DNA from: Planctomycetota bacterium
GTDB lineage: Bacteria; Planctomycetota; Phycisphaerae; Phycisphaerales; SM1A02
DNA length: 52,156 bases
Direction of reading: 5' to 3'
Assembly: GCA_024226535.1 (NCBI GenBank)
Contig: JAAELP010000141.1
Location: forward strand, 1-52,156
Below the pieces are notes generated by a model, which saw only the letters and a program-made list of their open reading frames with translations, did not search any database and had not been told where the DNA came from. The translations under genes were made by a program, and so were the position numbers. Positions 1 to 10,041 of this stretch are shown in pieces (position 1 is the stretch's first letter; every line of letters starts with the position of its first letter).

Positions 1-90
<90 letters not shown>

Positions 91-786
91 CTACGGCTCG
101 GCGATGACCTTCGCTCGTTCGATGACGCTGTCCAGCATCGCTTCGGTGAGGCGGCCCGTGAACGTGTTCTGCTGGCTGACGTGGTAGGAGCCGAGGAGCG
201 ACGTCGTACCGATGGGGCACTCGGCCCCGTGTCCGAAGCGCGGGCGTGGTTTGGGGATCTCGTGGCCGCGCTCGCGCAACACGCCGATCACCGCGTTCCA
301 GGCGATGCCGCCGAGGCACAGGATCACGCTCGGCCGGAGGATCGTGATCTCGTCGACGAGGTACGACGCGCACGCCTCGAGCTGCGGCGGCGTCGGACGG
401 TTGGCGGGCGGCGCGCAACGGAGTGCGGCGCCGATGAACACGCCGTGCAACTCGAGGCCGTCGTCACGGGTCGTGGAATCGGGCTGGTTGGCGAGACCCG
501 CGCGGTGCAACGCGGCGTACAGGAAGTCACCCGAGCGGTCGCCGGTGAACATGCGCCCCGTGCGGTTGGCGCCGTGCGCCGCGGGGGCGAGCCCCGCGAT
601 CAGGATGCGCGCCGCGGGATCGCCGAATCCCGACACCGGTCGTCCCCAGTACTCGAAGTCCTGGTACGCGCGTCGCTTCTTGCGGGCGACGTCGGCGCAG
701 TACGCGCGCAGCTCGGGGCAACGCTCGCAGTCGGCAATCGCCCGCTGGATGACGGCCAGCCTGCGCGCCGCGGCCCGATCGGTCAT
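91..786 (-). CDS. udgB: Uracil-DNA glycosylase, family 5 (UdgB type, 4Fe-4S)
   Basis: The 231-residue product removes uracil, and in this family also other deaminated bases, from DNA in base-excision repair. The sequence shows the UdgB pattern. An N-terminal Cys20-x2-Cys23 pair and a later Cys-x14-Cys pair ([11 protein letters not shown]...EAC) would bind the 4Fe-4S cluster. The active-site block is [19 protein letters not shown] and the C-terminal motif is [13 protein letters not shown]. The residue after GLAPAAHG is Asn, and the family lacks the usual catalytic Asp of motif 1, as expected for family 5. The ATG overlaps the stop of the upstream gene by one base (TGATG), so the two are probably co-transcribed. 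Length fits the family. A hexamer repeat follows the stop directly. Confidence 0.93.
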   Translation of the reverse strand: MTDRAAARRLAVIQRAIADCERCPELRAYCADVARKKRRAYQDFEYWGRPVSGFGDPAARILIAGLAPAAHGANRTGRMFTGDRSGDFLYAALHRAGLANQPDSTTRDDGLELHGVFIGAALRCAPPANRPTPPQLEACASYLVDEITILRPSVILCLGGIAWNAVIGVLRERGHEIPKPRPRFGHGAECPIGTTSLLGSYHVSQQNTFTGRLTEAMLDSVIERAKVIAEP

Positions 787-1541
787 CACGAAGGATCCGC
801 GCCGGCCCGCGCGGAGGCGGCGGGCACCGGCACGAGGCTCATACCGCCGGCATCGTCGACGGTCAGGCGGTAACGGTCGCCGGTGGCGACCGCCTTGTAG
901 ACGGCCACACCCTGCGCCACGCGCACGCCCATGGCGTCCGCCAGCGCGGCGTCCGTCGCGACATCCCAGAAGTGGGTCCAGATCCGTTGCTCGTACCGCG
1001 CCGCGTCGCTGCCGGCGTACGCGGGCGGGATGGCGCCCGGCGTGTCGATCGGGATGCCGTGCGCGGGCGCGACGAGATCCGAGTAGACGCGTCTCAGCAG
1101 GATGAGCGTCCGCCCCCGCAGCGGATGACCGCGGGCGACGTCTTCGGGCGCGAACTGCACGGTCCAGGCGTCGATGAAGACGACGTCGCCGGGAATCGTG
1201 AACGACTGCCGCGCGATGTCGCGTCCGCGTTCGTCCAGCTCGACGAAGAGGATGTCCGTCTCCTGGATCGAGCCGTCCGGGGCCGGCCGCTGATCGACGA
1301 TCTCGACGTGGGCGAGCCGCCGGTTGCGGCCCAGCCGCTCGATCATCTCCCGGTGGGCATCGAGCCGGGCCGTCATGTCCGCGTTCAGGGCCTCCAGCTC
1401 CCGCACCGCCGCCGCCCGATCGTCCCGGACGAGCTTCAGGTACCCCGCGAACACCACGGCGCCGAGGGCGAGACACAGGATCACGGGGCGAAGGAGACGC
1501 GGCATGGGGGCTCGATCCCGAGAGAAGGGAAGGAGGTCCAT
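786..1541 (-). CDS. Membrane-anchored protein of unknown function
   Basis: The 251-residue product is not recognised. One hydrophobic segment near residues 17-35 ([20 protein letters not shown]) should act as an uncleaved N-terminal anchor. It is followed by a short coiled-coil-like stretch ([25 protein letters not shown]) and a soluble domain of about 190 residues without cysteines or obvious catalytic motifs. I chose the ATG at 1541 because GGAGG lies about 9 bases upstream; the next in-frame ATG (1505, MPRLLRP) has no comparable site. The stop overlaps the udgB start, giving a two-gene unit with DNA repair, but nothing in the protein itself links it to repair. Confidence 0.75.
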   Translation of the reverse strand: MDLLPFSRDRAPMPRLLRPVILCLALGAVVFAGYLKLVRDDRAAAVRELEALNADMTARLDAHREMIERLGRNRRLAHVEIVDQRPAPDGSIQETDILFVELDERGRDIARQSFTIPGDVVFIDAWTVQFAPEDVARGHPLRGRTLILLRRVYSDLVAPAHGIPIDTPGAIPPAYAGSDAARYEQRIWTHFWDVATDAALADAMGVRVAQGVAVYKAVATGDRYRLTVDDAGGMSLVPVPAASARAGADPS

Positions 1542-1586
1542 CGGCAAACCTCCAGTCGTTTCGCCAGTTGACCGATAACCAGACCG

Positions 1587-4337
1587 ATGCGCTTGACCCT
1601 CGCCGCCGCAGTTCTGAGTGCCGTGGTCTTCGGCGAAGCCGAGGGCCCCGCGACGTCGGCGGCGCCCCCGCTCCCGGCCGCCGATGGCCGTCCCGCGCTC
1701 GGTCTTCGCCGGATGATCCGCCGCTTCGACTTCGAGGAGGCGCAAACCACGCGGCTGGACTTCCCGCCGCACTTCAGCCGCGTGATCGCCGAGGACCGCG
1801 GCTTTCCGAAGTTCGGCCGCATGCAGTTGACGCGCGACGTGGCGCATACCGGGCAGTGGTCGCTCGCGTTCGAGCTCGACGGAGGTTCGCTCGCGGTCGA
1901 GATCCCCACCGGCGTCCTGCCCGTGCTGCCCATGGCCGATTACATCGTCTCCGTCATGGTGCGCACGGGCGGGCTGCAAGAGGCGCGCGTCCGCCTCGTG
2001 GCGACGTTGCACGACGGACTCGGCGCTCCGATCCCGGGCAGCCGCGCCATCAGCCGCGCGACACGCACCGGTGGATCGTGGGAGATGCTCACCGCCTCGC
2101 TCCCCGGCGACTTCCCCGACGCCGCGCACCTGCGCGTGGAGCTGGAGCTGCTTCAGCCCCATCACCTCGCCGACACGACCGACACGTCCCGCCCCGTGGT
2201 CGAGGACGTGCACGGTTCGGCGTGGTTCGACGACGTGACGATCTGGCACATCCCGCGTCTCGAGCTGTCGACGAACGCCGAGAACAACATCGTCGTGCTC
2301 CCGGAGCACCCCACGCTCGACGTGCTCGTGCACGACCTCTCCGGCGACCCCCTCACCGCCCACCTTCGGATCGAGGATATCTCCGGCGCGGCCGTGTACG
2401 AAGAGTCGTTTCCCGCGCCACAAGGACGCCACCCGATGTCGATCGAGGTGCCGCTCGACACCGCCGGCTGGTACCGCGCCGTGCTCAACGTCGAGGCGCC
2501 CGACGCCGTCGCGGGCCGGCGCGAGCAGCCGTTCGTCGTCCTGCCGCCGCGGGAGGCCTCGCCGATCCGTCCCGCCGAGACGCTCGCGGTCGTGCTGCCG
2601 TTCGCGCCGGCTGGCCAGCTCGAGCAACTCGGCGGAGTCATCCCCGACCTCCACGGTCGCGGCGCGGTCGTCAGCATCTGGGATGCGGCCCTGTCCACCG
2701 AACGCGCCGCGGAGCGCTTCAGACCGATGCGCAAACTCGTCGAGCAGCTCCTGGAGACGGACATCGACCTGACGTTCGCCCTGGAAGCCGTGCCGCGCGA
2801 GATCGCCAGGTCCAACGGCGTCAACCCCGAACAGGTGCTCGAGCTGCTCAACCAGGATCCGTCGCACTGGCGCCCGTGGCTCGACGAGATGCTCATCAAC
2901 TTCGGCTTGCGGGTGCGACGCTGGCAACTCGGAGGCACCCAGTTTCCCGATGCGTTCTGGAAGGCCAACCTCCAGCGCCTCTCCGACGGCGCCGAGCGCG
3001 CGCTCGGGCAGTTCATCCCGCGCCCCACGATCATCATTCCCTTCAGCGCCGATCAGGAGATCCCCGAGACCCTGGATCTGCCCGCCGTGCACGTGACGAT
3101 TCCCCACGAGGTGCACCCCTCAATGCTCCCCGCGTACGCCGAACCGTGGCGCAGCGCCCCGCGGCAGGTGTTCGTGAGCTTCGACCTGCTCCCGCCCGAC
3201 GAGTACGCGCCGCGGCAGCAGGTCGTCGACCTCGCCCTGCGCACGCTCTGGGGATGGCGCACGGAGCTGGAGCAGATGGCGATCACGGCCCCGTGGACCT
3301 GGGAGGGTGCGCGCGACGAGCAGTTCGTACCCGAGCCGGCGTACGCCGCCTGGCGCGGGCTCGCCGACGGGCTGCGGGGCCGGACCTTCGCCGGCGAGGT
3401 GCCGGTGGGCAACGGCGTCCAGTGCTGGCTCATGCGGGGAGACGGCGCCGCCGAGGACGCGATCGTCATCTGGTCCGATCAGCACAGCGGCGACACACCG
3501 ACGACCGCGTCGCTCGTCCTGGCCGAGCAGGAAGTGCTGGTCGTGGACATCTTCGGCAACCGCCGCCCCCTCGAGACCACCGACGGCGTGCACGAGGTGC
3601 CGGTCACCGATCTGCCGGTGTTCGTCGAGCACATCGACCTGCCGCTGGCGCAGTTCCGCGCCGGCTTCGCGATCGAGCCCGCCTTCGTCGCTTCCAAGCA
3701 TCGCGTGCACGACGCTCAGCTCGTTCTCCACAATCCGTGGCAGGTCGGCATCTCCGGGCGCATCCATCTGCACGAGACCGCCGACTGCCGGATCAAGCCA
3801 CGCAGTCGCGAGTTCGCGTTGCGCGCCGGTGAGACCGTCCGGCTGCCGGTCACGATCGTCTTCGATCGCAGCATCATCGCCGGCCCGAAGCGTCTCGACG
3901 CCGACGTGCAGCTCTCGGCGGGCCGCGATCACAACCTCCGCGTGCACACGGAGCTGAACGTCGGCTGGCGCGAGATCGAGCACTCCGCATCCTGGACCCT
4001 CGCCCTGAACGCCACCACCGGCACCCAAGAGCTGATCATCTCGCAAGCCGTCACCAACCGCGGCGACCGCGTACTCCACCTCGACGCCTTCGTGGTCGCG
4101 CGCGGGGTGGGACAGAACCGCCGCGTCATCGCCTCACTTCAGCCGGGAGCGACGGCGATCAAGACGTTCCGCATCCCCGGTGACGCGTCGGAGTTCGCCG
4201 GCCGACGGTTCCGGGTCGGCGTCTCGGAGCGCGGCGGAATCGCCCAGCTCAATCGCATCGTGACGATTCCCGAGTTCGTCGGCGCGGCAGCTCCGGCGAC
4301 GGCGGGCGCCGACGACGCAGACGCGTCACCACGATGA
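1587..4337 (+). CDS. Large secreted glycoside-hydrolase-like protein
   Basis: The 916-residue product begins with a signal peptide-like stretch ([20 protein letters not shown]). The first 220 or so residues resemble a jelly-roll carbohydrate-binding module ([46 protein letters not shown]). A beta-sandwich follows, then a central alpha/beta region with [25 protein letters not shown] strands that could be a TIM barrel. A linker with [18 protein letters not shown] resembles the post-barrel strand region of several glycosidase families, and the C-terminus is beta-rich. I cannot name the family or the catalytic acids. The gene is divergent from the membrane protein gene at 1541, and its last 12 bases overlap the convergent gene at 4326. 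A GATAAC hexamer at 1574-1579 lies 7 bases before the ATG. Confidence 0.72.
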   Translation: MRLTLAAAVLSAVVFGEAEGPATSAAPPLPAADGRPALGLRRMIRRFDFEEAQTTRLDFPPHFSRVIAEDRGFPKFGRMQLTRDVAHTGQWSLAFELDGGSLAVEIPTGVLPVLPMADYIVSVMVRTGGLQEARVRLVATLHDGLGAPIPGSRAISRATRTGGSWEMLTASLPGDFPDAAHLRVELELLQPHHLADTTDTSRPVVEDVHGSAWFDDVTIWHIPRLELSTNAENNIVVLPEHPTLDVLVHDLSGDPLTAHLRIEDISGAAVYEESFPAPQGRHPMSIEVPLDTAGWYRAVLNVEAPDAVAGRREQPFVVLPPREASPIRPAETLAVVLPFAPAGQLEQLGGVIPDLHGRGAVVSIWDAALSTERAAERFRPMRKLVEQLLETDIDLTFALEAVPREIARSNGVNPEQVLELLNQDPSHWRPWLDEMLINFGLRVRRWQLGGTQFPDAFWKANLQRLSDGAERALGQFIPRPTIIIPFSADQEIPETLDLPAVHVTIPHEVHPSMLPAYAEPWRSAPRQVFVSFDLLPPDEYAPRQQVVDLALRTLWGWRTELEQMAITAPWTWEGARDEQFVPEPAYAAWRGLADGLRGRTFAGEVPVGNGVQCWLMRGDGAAEDAIVIWSDQHSGDTPTTASLVLAEQEVLVVDIFGNRRPLETTDGVHEVPVTDLPVFVEHIDLPLAQFRAGFAIEPAFVASKHRVHDAQLVLHNPWQVGISGRIHLHETADCRIKPRSREFALRAGETVRLPVTIVFDRSIIAGPKRLDADVQLSAGRDHNLRVHTELNVGWREIEHSASWTLALNATTGTQELIISQAVTNRGDRVLHLDAFVVARGVGQNRRVIASLQPGATAIKTFRIPGDASEFAGRRFRVGVSERGGIAQLNRIVTIPEFVGAAAPATAGADDADASPR

Positions 4338-4895
4338 CGGCGGAGGCCGATCGTTCACGCTGAGGCACGTGAGACGCTGGATCAACCACGCGCCGTCCGC
4401 CTGCTCGCGCACCTCCACCTGCCACTGGGAGCGCGTCGTGCCCCACGATTCGCTCTCGGTCCAGCACGTCAGGTGCAGCGTCGCGGAGGTGGAGGTCTGC
4501 TCGAGGGCGTCGAGCCGCGTGATGCTGTTGTCCTCGATCTCGAACCGGTCCACGAGCCGTGACAGACCGCTCATGATGAACGCGCGGTCGTGACCGACGT
4601 TGCGGGCCGAGCCAAGGTGAGCCGTCACATTCCGGGCGAGCTTCGCGTCGGCGCCGACGAGATCATCTTCGACAACGGCGTCGACGAACGACCGCACGAC
4701 GGCGCGGCCTCGCTCCCCCGCCGTGACCACCAGCAGTCCCGTCGCGACCACGGCCAGCGCCAGCACGAGCGGAACGGGAGCGATCTTGAGGGGACCCGCC
4801 CGACCGTCGAGCATCCCCTTCCAGCCGATGGCCAGACCGATCACGGCGAGCGCGATGGCGAGCGGGTACGGATTCTCGAAGAGGTAGTGGGTCAC
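4326..4895 (-). CDS. Small membrane protein with NTF2-like soluble domain
   Basis: The 189-residue product has two hydrophobic helices near residues 11-29 and 39-58, then a soluble domain of about 130 residues. Its pattern (RSFVDAVVEDDLVGADAKL ... ITRLDALEQTSTSATLHLTCW ... SQWQVEVREQADGAWLIQRL) looks like an NTF2/SnoaL-like cone fold. No catalytic residues can be assigned. The start is GTG (CAC at 4893-4895 on the plus strand), preceded by AAGGAAA at good spacing. The 3' end overlaps the end of the secreted protein gene by 12 bases, tail to tail. Confidence 0.7.
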   Translation of the reverse strand: MTHYLFENPYPLAIALAVIGLAIGWKGMLDGRAGPLKIAPVPLVLALAVVATGLLVVTAGERGRAVVRSFVDAVVEDDLVGADAKLARNVTAHLGSARNVGHDRAFIMSGLSRLVDRFEIEDNSITRLDALEQTSTSATLHLTCWTESESWGTTRSQWQVEVREQADGAWLIQRLTCLSVNDRPPPSSW

Positions 4896-4982
4896 GGGTT
4901 TCCTTCAGATCGCTCCGGGCGCAATCCGATAACCATTTCGTAGCGCGAGCCGCATTGGTTGCCGCGCGCGCCGAGGGTAGCG

Positions 4983-7900
4983 ATGACGCCGACATTGACG
5001 CAAACCCATCTGGATTCCAACCTCGCCGCCCTCGGCGAGCGCAATGCCGAGGTGGTGGCGGCCATTCGGGAGGCGGGTGCCCCCCCCGGATTGGCGTTCT
5101 CCGAGAGCCGCCGGGGACCGCTCACCGCAAGGCTGGGCGACGCGGTCCTCGCCAGCGCTCACCACCCCGCCGAGGAGGCCCGCCGGCTCGCCGAGACGGT
5201 GGACGTCGTCGAGCACGCGACGATCGTGGTGCTCGGGTTCGGCCTCGGCTACCACGTGCAAGCCCTCGCCGAGCGGATCGGGGGCGCCGGGCTCATCGTG
5301 GTCTACGAGCCCGACGTGGCCCTGCTGCGGGCGGTGCTGGAACGCATCGACCACGCGTGGATGGCCGACGCCCTGCTCCTGATCGTGACCGACCCCGACG
5401 ATCGTGGGGCCCTGGCGCGGAAACTGGACGGCGCCGAGGCGATCCTCGCCCAGGGGACCACCTTCCTCGCCCACCCCGCCAGCCGCCGGAGGCTCGCGGA
5501 GACGACCGGGCGTTTCCAGTCCATGTTCGCCGACCACGTCTCAGCCGCCCGCACGACGTTCCTCACGACGCTCATCCGCGCCGTGGATACGGTCCGCAAC
5601 CTCCTCTACAACATCGATCACTACGTGGACGGCCCGGGCGTGGCCGAACTGGCCGGCGTGTTCGCCGGTCGTCCCGCCATCGTCGTGTCCGCGGGTCCGA
5701 GCCTCTCCCGCAACCTGCATCTGCTCGCCGAGCCGAACGTGCGCGAGCGGTGCGTGATCGTGGCGGCGCAGACGACGCTGAAGCCGCTGCTCGCCGCCGG
5801 CATCCGCCCGCACTTCGTCACCGCGCTGGACTTCCACGAGATCTCGCGGCGTTTCTACGACGGGCTGAGGGCCGAAGACGTCCAGGGCGTGACGCTCGTC
5901 GTCGATCCCAAGGCGCATCCGGAGATCCTCGACGCGTTCCCGGGCACCGTGCGTTGCTGCCGTTCGGACTTTCTCGACAAGCTGCTCGGCGACGACCTGG
6001 CCCGCGATCGCGGCGAGTTGCCCGCGGGCGCGACCGTCGCCCACCTGTGCCTCTACCTCGCGCGGTACCTCGGTTGCGGGCCGATCGCCCTGATCGGCCA
6101 GGACCTGTGCTTCCCCGACGGGATCTACTACGCGCCAGGGACCGCGATCCACGAGGTCTGGGGGCCGGAGCTGAACCCCTTCAACACGATCGCAATGATG
6201 GAGTGGCAGCGCATCGCCCGCCACCGCGCGAACCTGCACCGGATCGACGACGTCCACGGGCGCTCCGTGTTCACCGACGCGCAGATGCTCACCTACCTGC
6301 GGCAGTTCGAGCGTGACTTCGCCGAGTTGACCGCGGCGGGCGTCGAGATCATCGACGCCACCGAGGGCGGCGCGCCGAAGCAGCACACGACCGCCCGCCC
6401 GCTGCGCGAGGTCCTCGAGCGCCATCTTGGCGAGCCGCTGCCGGAGCTTCCGGCGACGGTGAGCGGCGGTGATCCGAAGCGGCGCCGGGCCACGGCCGAG
6501 CGTATCGAGTCGGTGCGGCGGGAGATCGTCGAGATCCGCGACATCTCCCGCAAGACGATCGCCACGATCGACGCGATGCTCGCCGAGCAGTCCGACGAGC
6601 AACGCATGGCCAGGCACTTCGATCGCATCGAGAAGGCCCGCGCGAAGATCGACCAGCGCTTCGAGGCGTTCACGCTGCTGAACTTCATGAACCAGCTCGG
6701 CGTGTTCCGTCGCTCGAAGGCCGACCGCCGCATCGAGGTGCGACGCGATCTCGACGCCACCGAGCGACAGCGGCTCCAGCTCGAGCGTGATCTCGTCAAC
6801 GTCCAGTGGCTGTTCGACGCGGCCAGGGAGCTGGAGGCGCAACTCGCCGATGCCGCCGGCATCCTGCGCGGACGCTCGGTGGCCCTGCGGCGACCGACCG
6901 CCCACGCGGACATCGAGGCGGAAGCCGGAGCGGCGGTCACCGCGCCGGCGCGTCCCGCGCGCATCGCGGCGTTGATCCCGGTGGATCTCCGGCATGACGG
7001 CCGCGGGATTCCGCGCTCGCTCGCCACGACCTTCGCCGGCCGCCCCGTGCTCCAGGCGACGCTCGAACGGCTCGGCGCCGCCCGCGGCATCGAATCGATC
7101 GTCCTCGTCACCGACGACGACGCGAACGTGGACGAGTTGATCGATCGGAAACGCATCGGCCGGCCGGTACACGTGGAGCGTTGCGGTCCGAACCCGGCGG
7201 GCCCGGAGCGCGAGGCGCTCGGGATCGCGCGACGCTGGTCGGGATCGTGCTGGCGGGGTGGGATCGGCGGCGCGAGCGTCTACGACGAAGTGCTGTGGCC
7301 GCAGGCGATGCGCGAGGTCATGGAACGTCGCGATCTCGACGCCGGGCTCCTCGTCGGACCGGACTGGCCGCTCGTGGACGTGTCCTCGGACACCGGGTGC
7401 GATGCGCTGGCCGAGCGTCACCGCGAGCACCCGGACCGGCATCGCCTCGTGTTCACGCAGGCGCCGCCGGGCATCGGCGCGTGCATCGTGGGCCGCCCGC
7501 TCATGGAGCAGCTCTGCGATCGTTCGCGTCTCGCCACGATCGGCTCCATGCTCGTCTACCAGCCGCACGCCCCGCAGGGCGACCCGATCGCGACCGAGGC
7601 GAACGTGACGATCGATCCGCACGTGCGGAACGCGATGGTGCGAGCGACGTTCGACACGCCGCGGCAGCGGGCGCTGCTGGAACGCGCGCTCGCCGGGCGC
7701 CCAGCCGATGACCTCGACGTCGTCGCGCTCGTGCACGCGCTGGCGAACGCCGAGGACGACACGCCGGCCCACGTGATCGTCGAGTCCGCGGCGATGAGCG
7801 CGGATTCGATCGCGAGCGCGATTGCTCCCCTGGCGAGACTCGGCGACGTCACCGTGACACTCACCGGGATGGGGTCGGGTCTTTCCCGGTGCATCGACGC

Positions 7901-8318
7901 GGCGCGGGGAGCCGGTGCCTGTGCGGTGCACGTCCGGACCGATCTGGGCGGCGCCCGGGGAGATCTCGATGCCCTCCTCGCCGCCGACGTCGTGAGCGTG
8001 GATCTTCCCGGCAACGACGCCCCGCCGAAGGTGCTCGAGTCCATGCAGCACCTCATCGATCACCGGCGGCACTTCGCCGGCCCGCGCGGCGCCGCGGCGA
8101 TCGCGCTGCCGTGGATCGTCCCGCGGTTCACGCGTCATCCCGACAACGTCGAGCAGACCGACGCGTTCTTCGAGCGGTGGCAGCACGTTCTCGGCACCGT
8201 CGTGATCGACGGCGAGACCGAGAACCACGGCGGCGCGATGGCTCGCGCGATCACGCCGGAGCACGTCCTTCGCCGCGAGCAGCGACGTACCCTCGTCCTC
8301 CGGGGGCCGTCGCCGTGA
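4983..8318 (+). CDS. Giant DUF115/Maf-type glycosyltransferase fused to nucleotidyltransferase-like and degenerate radical-SAM-like domains
   Basis: The 1111-residue product has several parts. Residues about 1-190 are an N-terminal Rossmann-like domain (GFGLGYHVQALAERI). Residues 195-470 match the DUF115/MptE-like domain of motility-associated (Maf) glycosyltransferases (AIVVSAGPSLSRN near 232, VTALDFHEISRRFYDG, IALIGQDLCFPDG near 371). Residues 495-640 are charged and helical. Residues 655-850 resemble a sugar-nucleotide cytidylyltransferase (RIAALIPVDLRHDGRGIPRS, GPDWPLVD). Residues 925-1111 recall a radical SAM barrel but lack the CxxxCxxC cluster motif. Known Maf proteins transfer nonulosonic acids to flagellin; a role as the transferase for the sugar made by the next three genes is inferred. 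The ATG at 4983 follows GAGGG. The stop overlaps the neuA start (GTGA). Confidence 0.82.
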   Translation: MTPTLTQTHLDSNLAALGERNAEVVAAIREAGAPPGLAFSESRRGPLTARLGDAVLASAHHPAEEARRLAETVDVVEHATIVVLGFGLGYHVQALAERIGGAGLIVVYEPDVALLRAVLERIDHAWMADALLLIVTDPDDRGALARKLDGAEAILAQGTTFLAHPASRRRLAETTGRFQSMFADHVSAARTTFLTTLIRAVDTVRNLLYNIDHYVDGPGVAELAGVFAGRPAIVVSAGPSLSRNLHLLAEPNVRERCVIVAAQTTLKPLLAAGIRPHFVTALDFHEISRRFYDGLRAEDVQGVTLVVDPKAHPEILDAFPGTVRCCRSDFLDKLLGDDLARDRGELPAGATVAHLCLYLARYLGCGPIALIGQDLCFPDGIYYAPGTAIHEVWGPELNPFNTIAMMEWQRIARHRANLHRIDDVHGRSVFTDAQMLTYLRQFERDFAELTAAGVEIIDATEGGAPKQHTTARPLREVLERHLGEPLPELPATVSGGDPKRRRATAERIESVRREIVEIRDISRKTIATIDAMLAEQSDEQRMARHFDRIEKARAKIDQRFEAFTLLNFMNQLGVFRRSKADRRIEVRRDLDATERQRLQLERDLVNVQWLFDAARELEAQLADAAGILRGRSVALRRPTAHADIEAEAGAAVTAPARPARIAALIPVDLRHDGRGIPRSLATTFAGRPVLQATLERLGAARGIESIVLVTDDDANVDELIDRKRIGRPVHVERCGPNPAGPEREALGIARRWSGSCWRGGIGGASVYDEVLWPQAMREVMERRDLDAGLLVGPDWPLVDVSSDTGCDALAERHREHPDRHRLVFTQAPPGIGACIVGRPLMEQLCDRSRLATIGSMLVYQPHAPQGDPIATEANVTIDPHVRNAMVRATFDTPRQRALLERALAGRPADDLDVVALVHALANAEDDTPAHVIVESAAMSADSIASAIAPLARLGDVTVTLTGMGSGLSRCIDAARGAGACAVHVRTDLGGARGDLDALLAADVVSVDLPGNDAPPKVLESMQHLIDHRRHFAGPRGAAAIALPWIVPRFTRHPDNVEQTDAFFERWQHVLGTVVIDGETENHGGAMARAITPEHVLRREQRRTLVLRGPSP

Positions 8319-9019
8319 CCACCGTGCTCGCCGTCGTCATCGGCCGCGCCGGCAGCCGCGGGCTTCCCGGCAAGAACGCGTTGCCGCTGCTCGGCCGGCC
8401 GATGGTCTGCTACGCGATCGCCGACGCACTGAATGCGGAAACGGTGGACCGCGTCGTCGTCTCCACCGACGGCGCGGCGATCGCCGACGCGGCGCGAGAG
8501 ATGGGCGTGGAGGTCGTCGACCGGCCCGCTTCGCTCGCCGGCGACACCGCGACCGTGGCCGCGGCGGTGATGCACGCCGTCGAGGCCGTCGACGAGCAGC
8601 CGGAGATCGTGGTGGTGCTCTACGCGAACGTGCCCGTCCGTCCGCCCGGCCTCGTCGATCGGGCCGTGCACCGTCTGCGCAACACCGGCGCCGACAGCGT
8701 GCAGTCGTACGCCGACGTCGGCAAGCACCACCCGTACTGGATGGTCACGCTCGACCCGGATGGCCGCGTCGCGCCCCATCATCCGAACACCGTCGACCGG
8801 CGCCAGGACCTGCCGCCGCTGCTGCTGCCCGACGGGGGCGTGATCGCGGTCACCGCGTCGTGCCTGCTCGGCGCCGACCGGGCAAACCCGCACGCGTTCC
8901 TGGGCCGCGACCGGCGCGGCGTCGAGACGCCCGCCGGCGCCGTGGTCGACGTGGATACCGAGGCAGATCTGCGTGTCGCCGCGAGCATGCTGCGGCAGGC
9001 GACGGGAGCAACGTCATGA
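8315..9019 (+). CDS. neuA: Acylneuraminate (nonulosonate) cytidylyltransferase, NeuA/PseF type
   Basis: The 234-residue product would activate a nonulosonic acid as its CMP ester, the donor for the transferase. The N-terminal nucleotide-binding loop is GRAGSRGLPGKNALPLLGRPM, matching the family pattern ARxGSKxxxxKN with Ala replaced by Gly. Further family features are VSTDGAAIADAAREMGVEV, the substrate-loop segment LYANVPVRPPG, and the C-terminal DVDTEADLRVA. The length is typical of the short form without a phosphatase domain. The start is GTG at 8315, inside the previous stop (GTGA), and the stop overlaps the neuB ATG (ATGA), so translation is probably coupled. NeuA, PseF and LegF cannot be separated by eye. 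Confidence 0.9.
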   Translation: MTTVLAVVIGRAGSRGLPGKNALPLLGRPMVCYAIADALNAETVDRVVVSTDGAAIADAAREMGVEVVDRPASLAGDTATVAAAVMHAVEAVDEQPEIVVVLYANVPVRPPGLVDRAVHRLRNTGADSVQSYADVGKHHPYWMVTLDPDGRVAPHHPNTVDRRQDLPPLLLPDGGVIAVTASCLLGADRANPHAFLGRDRRGVETPAGAVVDVDTEADLRVAASMLRQATGATS

Positions 9020-10041
9020 AGATCGGCGACCGCCCCATCGATCTCGATCACCGGCCCTACGTCGTCGCCGAGATCGGCGTGAACCATGACGGTTCGTCGA
9101 AGCGCGCCGTCGAGCTGACGGACGCCGCCGCCGATGCCGGCGCCGACGCGATCAAGGTGCAGCTCTTCGAGGCCGACCGGCTGCTCAGCTCCGCGGCGCG
9201 GCTCGCGGCGTACCAGGAGCGGGCCGGTGCGAAGGACCCCGGGGACCTGCTGCGGGCGCTGGAGCTGGGTGTCGGCGAGCTCGCCGGGGCCGTGGAGCGT
9301 GCACACGAGCGCGGGCTGCACGCGATCGTGACCGTCTTCAGCGTGGAGCTCGTCGCGCCGGCGTTCCGGATTCCGTTCGACGCGGGCAAGACCGCCTCCA
9401 CCGACATCATCAACCGGCCCCTGATCGAAGCGATGCTCGACACCGGACGCCCGCTGCTCACCAGCACCGGCGCCGCGACGTGCGAAGAAGTCGCGGCCGC
9501 GGTGGAGTGGATGGCCGGACGCCCGCACCTGCTGCTCCACTGCGTGAGCAGCTACCCCACCACCGACGAGGACGCCGCGCTGGGAGGACGCATCGCGCTG
9601 GAACGCCGGTTCCCCGAGGCGCTCGGCTACTCCGATCACACCACGAGCACCGACACGGGCGCGCTCGCGGTCGCCGGCGGCGCGTGCCTGCTGGAGAAGC
9701 ACCTGACGTGGAGTCGCGAGGCGGCGGGGCCGGACCACGCGGCGTCCCTCGAGCCAGACGGAATGGCCGAGTACGTACGGCTCGCGCACCGCGCGTGGCG
9801 CATGCGCGGCCCGATCGTCAAGAGCGTGTCGGCGCCGGAGCGGGAGGTCCGCGCCGTGTCGCGTCAATCGCTCACGACCACGCGGGCCCTGCCCCGCGGC
9901 CACCGGATCCAGCGCTCGGACCTGACGATCAAGCGCCCGGGCACCGGTCTCTCGCCGGCGGTTCTCGAGCGCATCGCCGGGCGCGTGCTCGCGCGGCAGA
10001 TCGAGGCGGACGTGCCGCTGACCGAGGATCACCTGGTGTGA
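9016..10041 (+). CDS. neuB: N-acetylneuraminate/nonulosonate synthase NeuB family
   Basis: The 341-residue product condenses phosphoenolpyruvate with an N-acyl hexosamine to make a nine-carbon sialic-type acid. The TIM-barrel part shows VVAEIGVNHDGSSKRAVEL, ADAIKVQLFEADRLLS, LLTSTGAATCEEV and LGYSDHTTSTDTGALAVAGGACLLEKHLT. A C-terminal SAF/antifreeze-like domain starts near residue 278 (RQSLTTTRALPRGHRIQRSDLTIKRPGTGL). The usual Ser-Gly-Asp block is replaced by TASTDIINRP, a divergent spelling that leaves the exact substrate (ManNAc, diNAc-mannose or a Pse precursor) open. The ATG overlaps the neuA stop, and the gene's own stop overlaps the GTG of neuC. Confidence 0.92.
   Translation: MKIGDRPIDLDHRPYVVAEIGVNHDGSSKRAVELTDAAADAGADAIKVQLFEADRLLSSAARLAAYQERAGAKDPGDLLRALELGVGELAGAVERAHERGLHAIVTVFSVELVAPAFRIPFDAGKTASTDIINRPLIEAMLDTGRPLLTSTGAATCEEVAAAVEWMAGRPHLLLHCVSSYPTTDEDAALGGRIALERRFPEALGYSDHTTSTDTGALAVAGGACLLEKHLTWSREAAGPDHAASLEPDGMAEYVRLAHRAWRMRGPIVKSVSAPEREVRAVSRQSLTTTRALPRGHRIQRSDLTIKRPGTGLSPAVLERIAGRVLARQIEADVPLTEDHLV

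Noticed and set aside
1542..3116. Minus-strand extension of the membrane protein gene to a 776-residue reading frame, and other long open frames opposite the secreted protein
   Set aside because: The frame is open only because of GC-rich codon bias opposite a convincing plus-strand gene; its extra part has no protein-like character, and the ATG at 1541 has a good ribosome-binding site.
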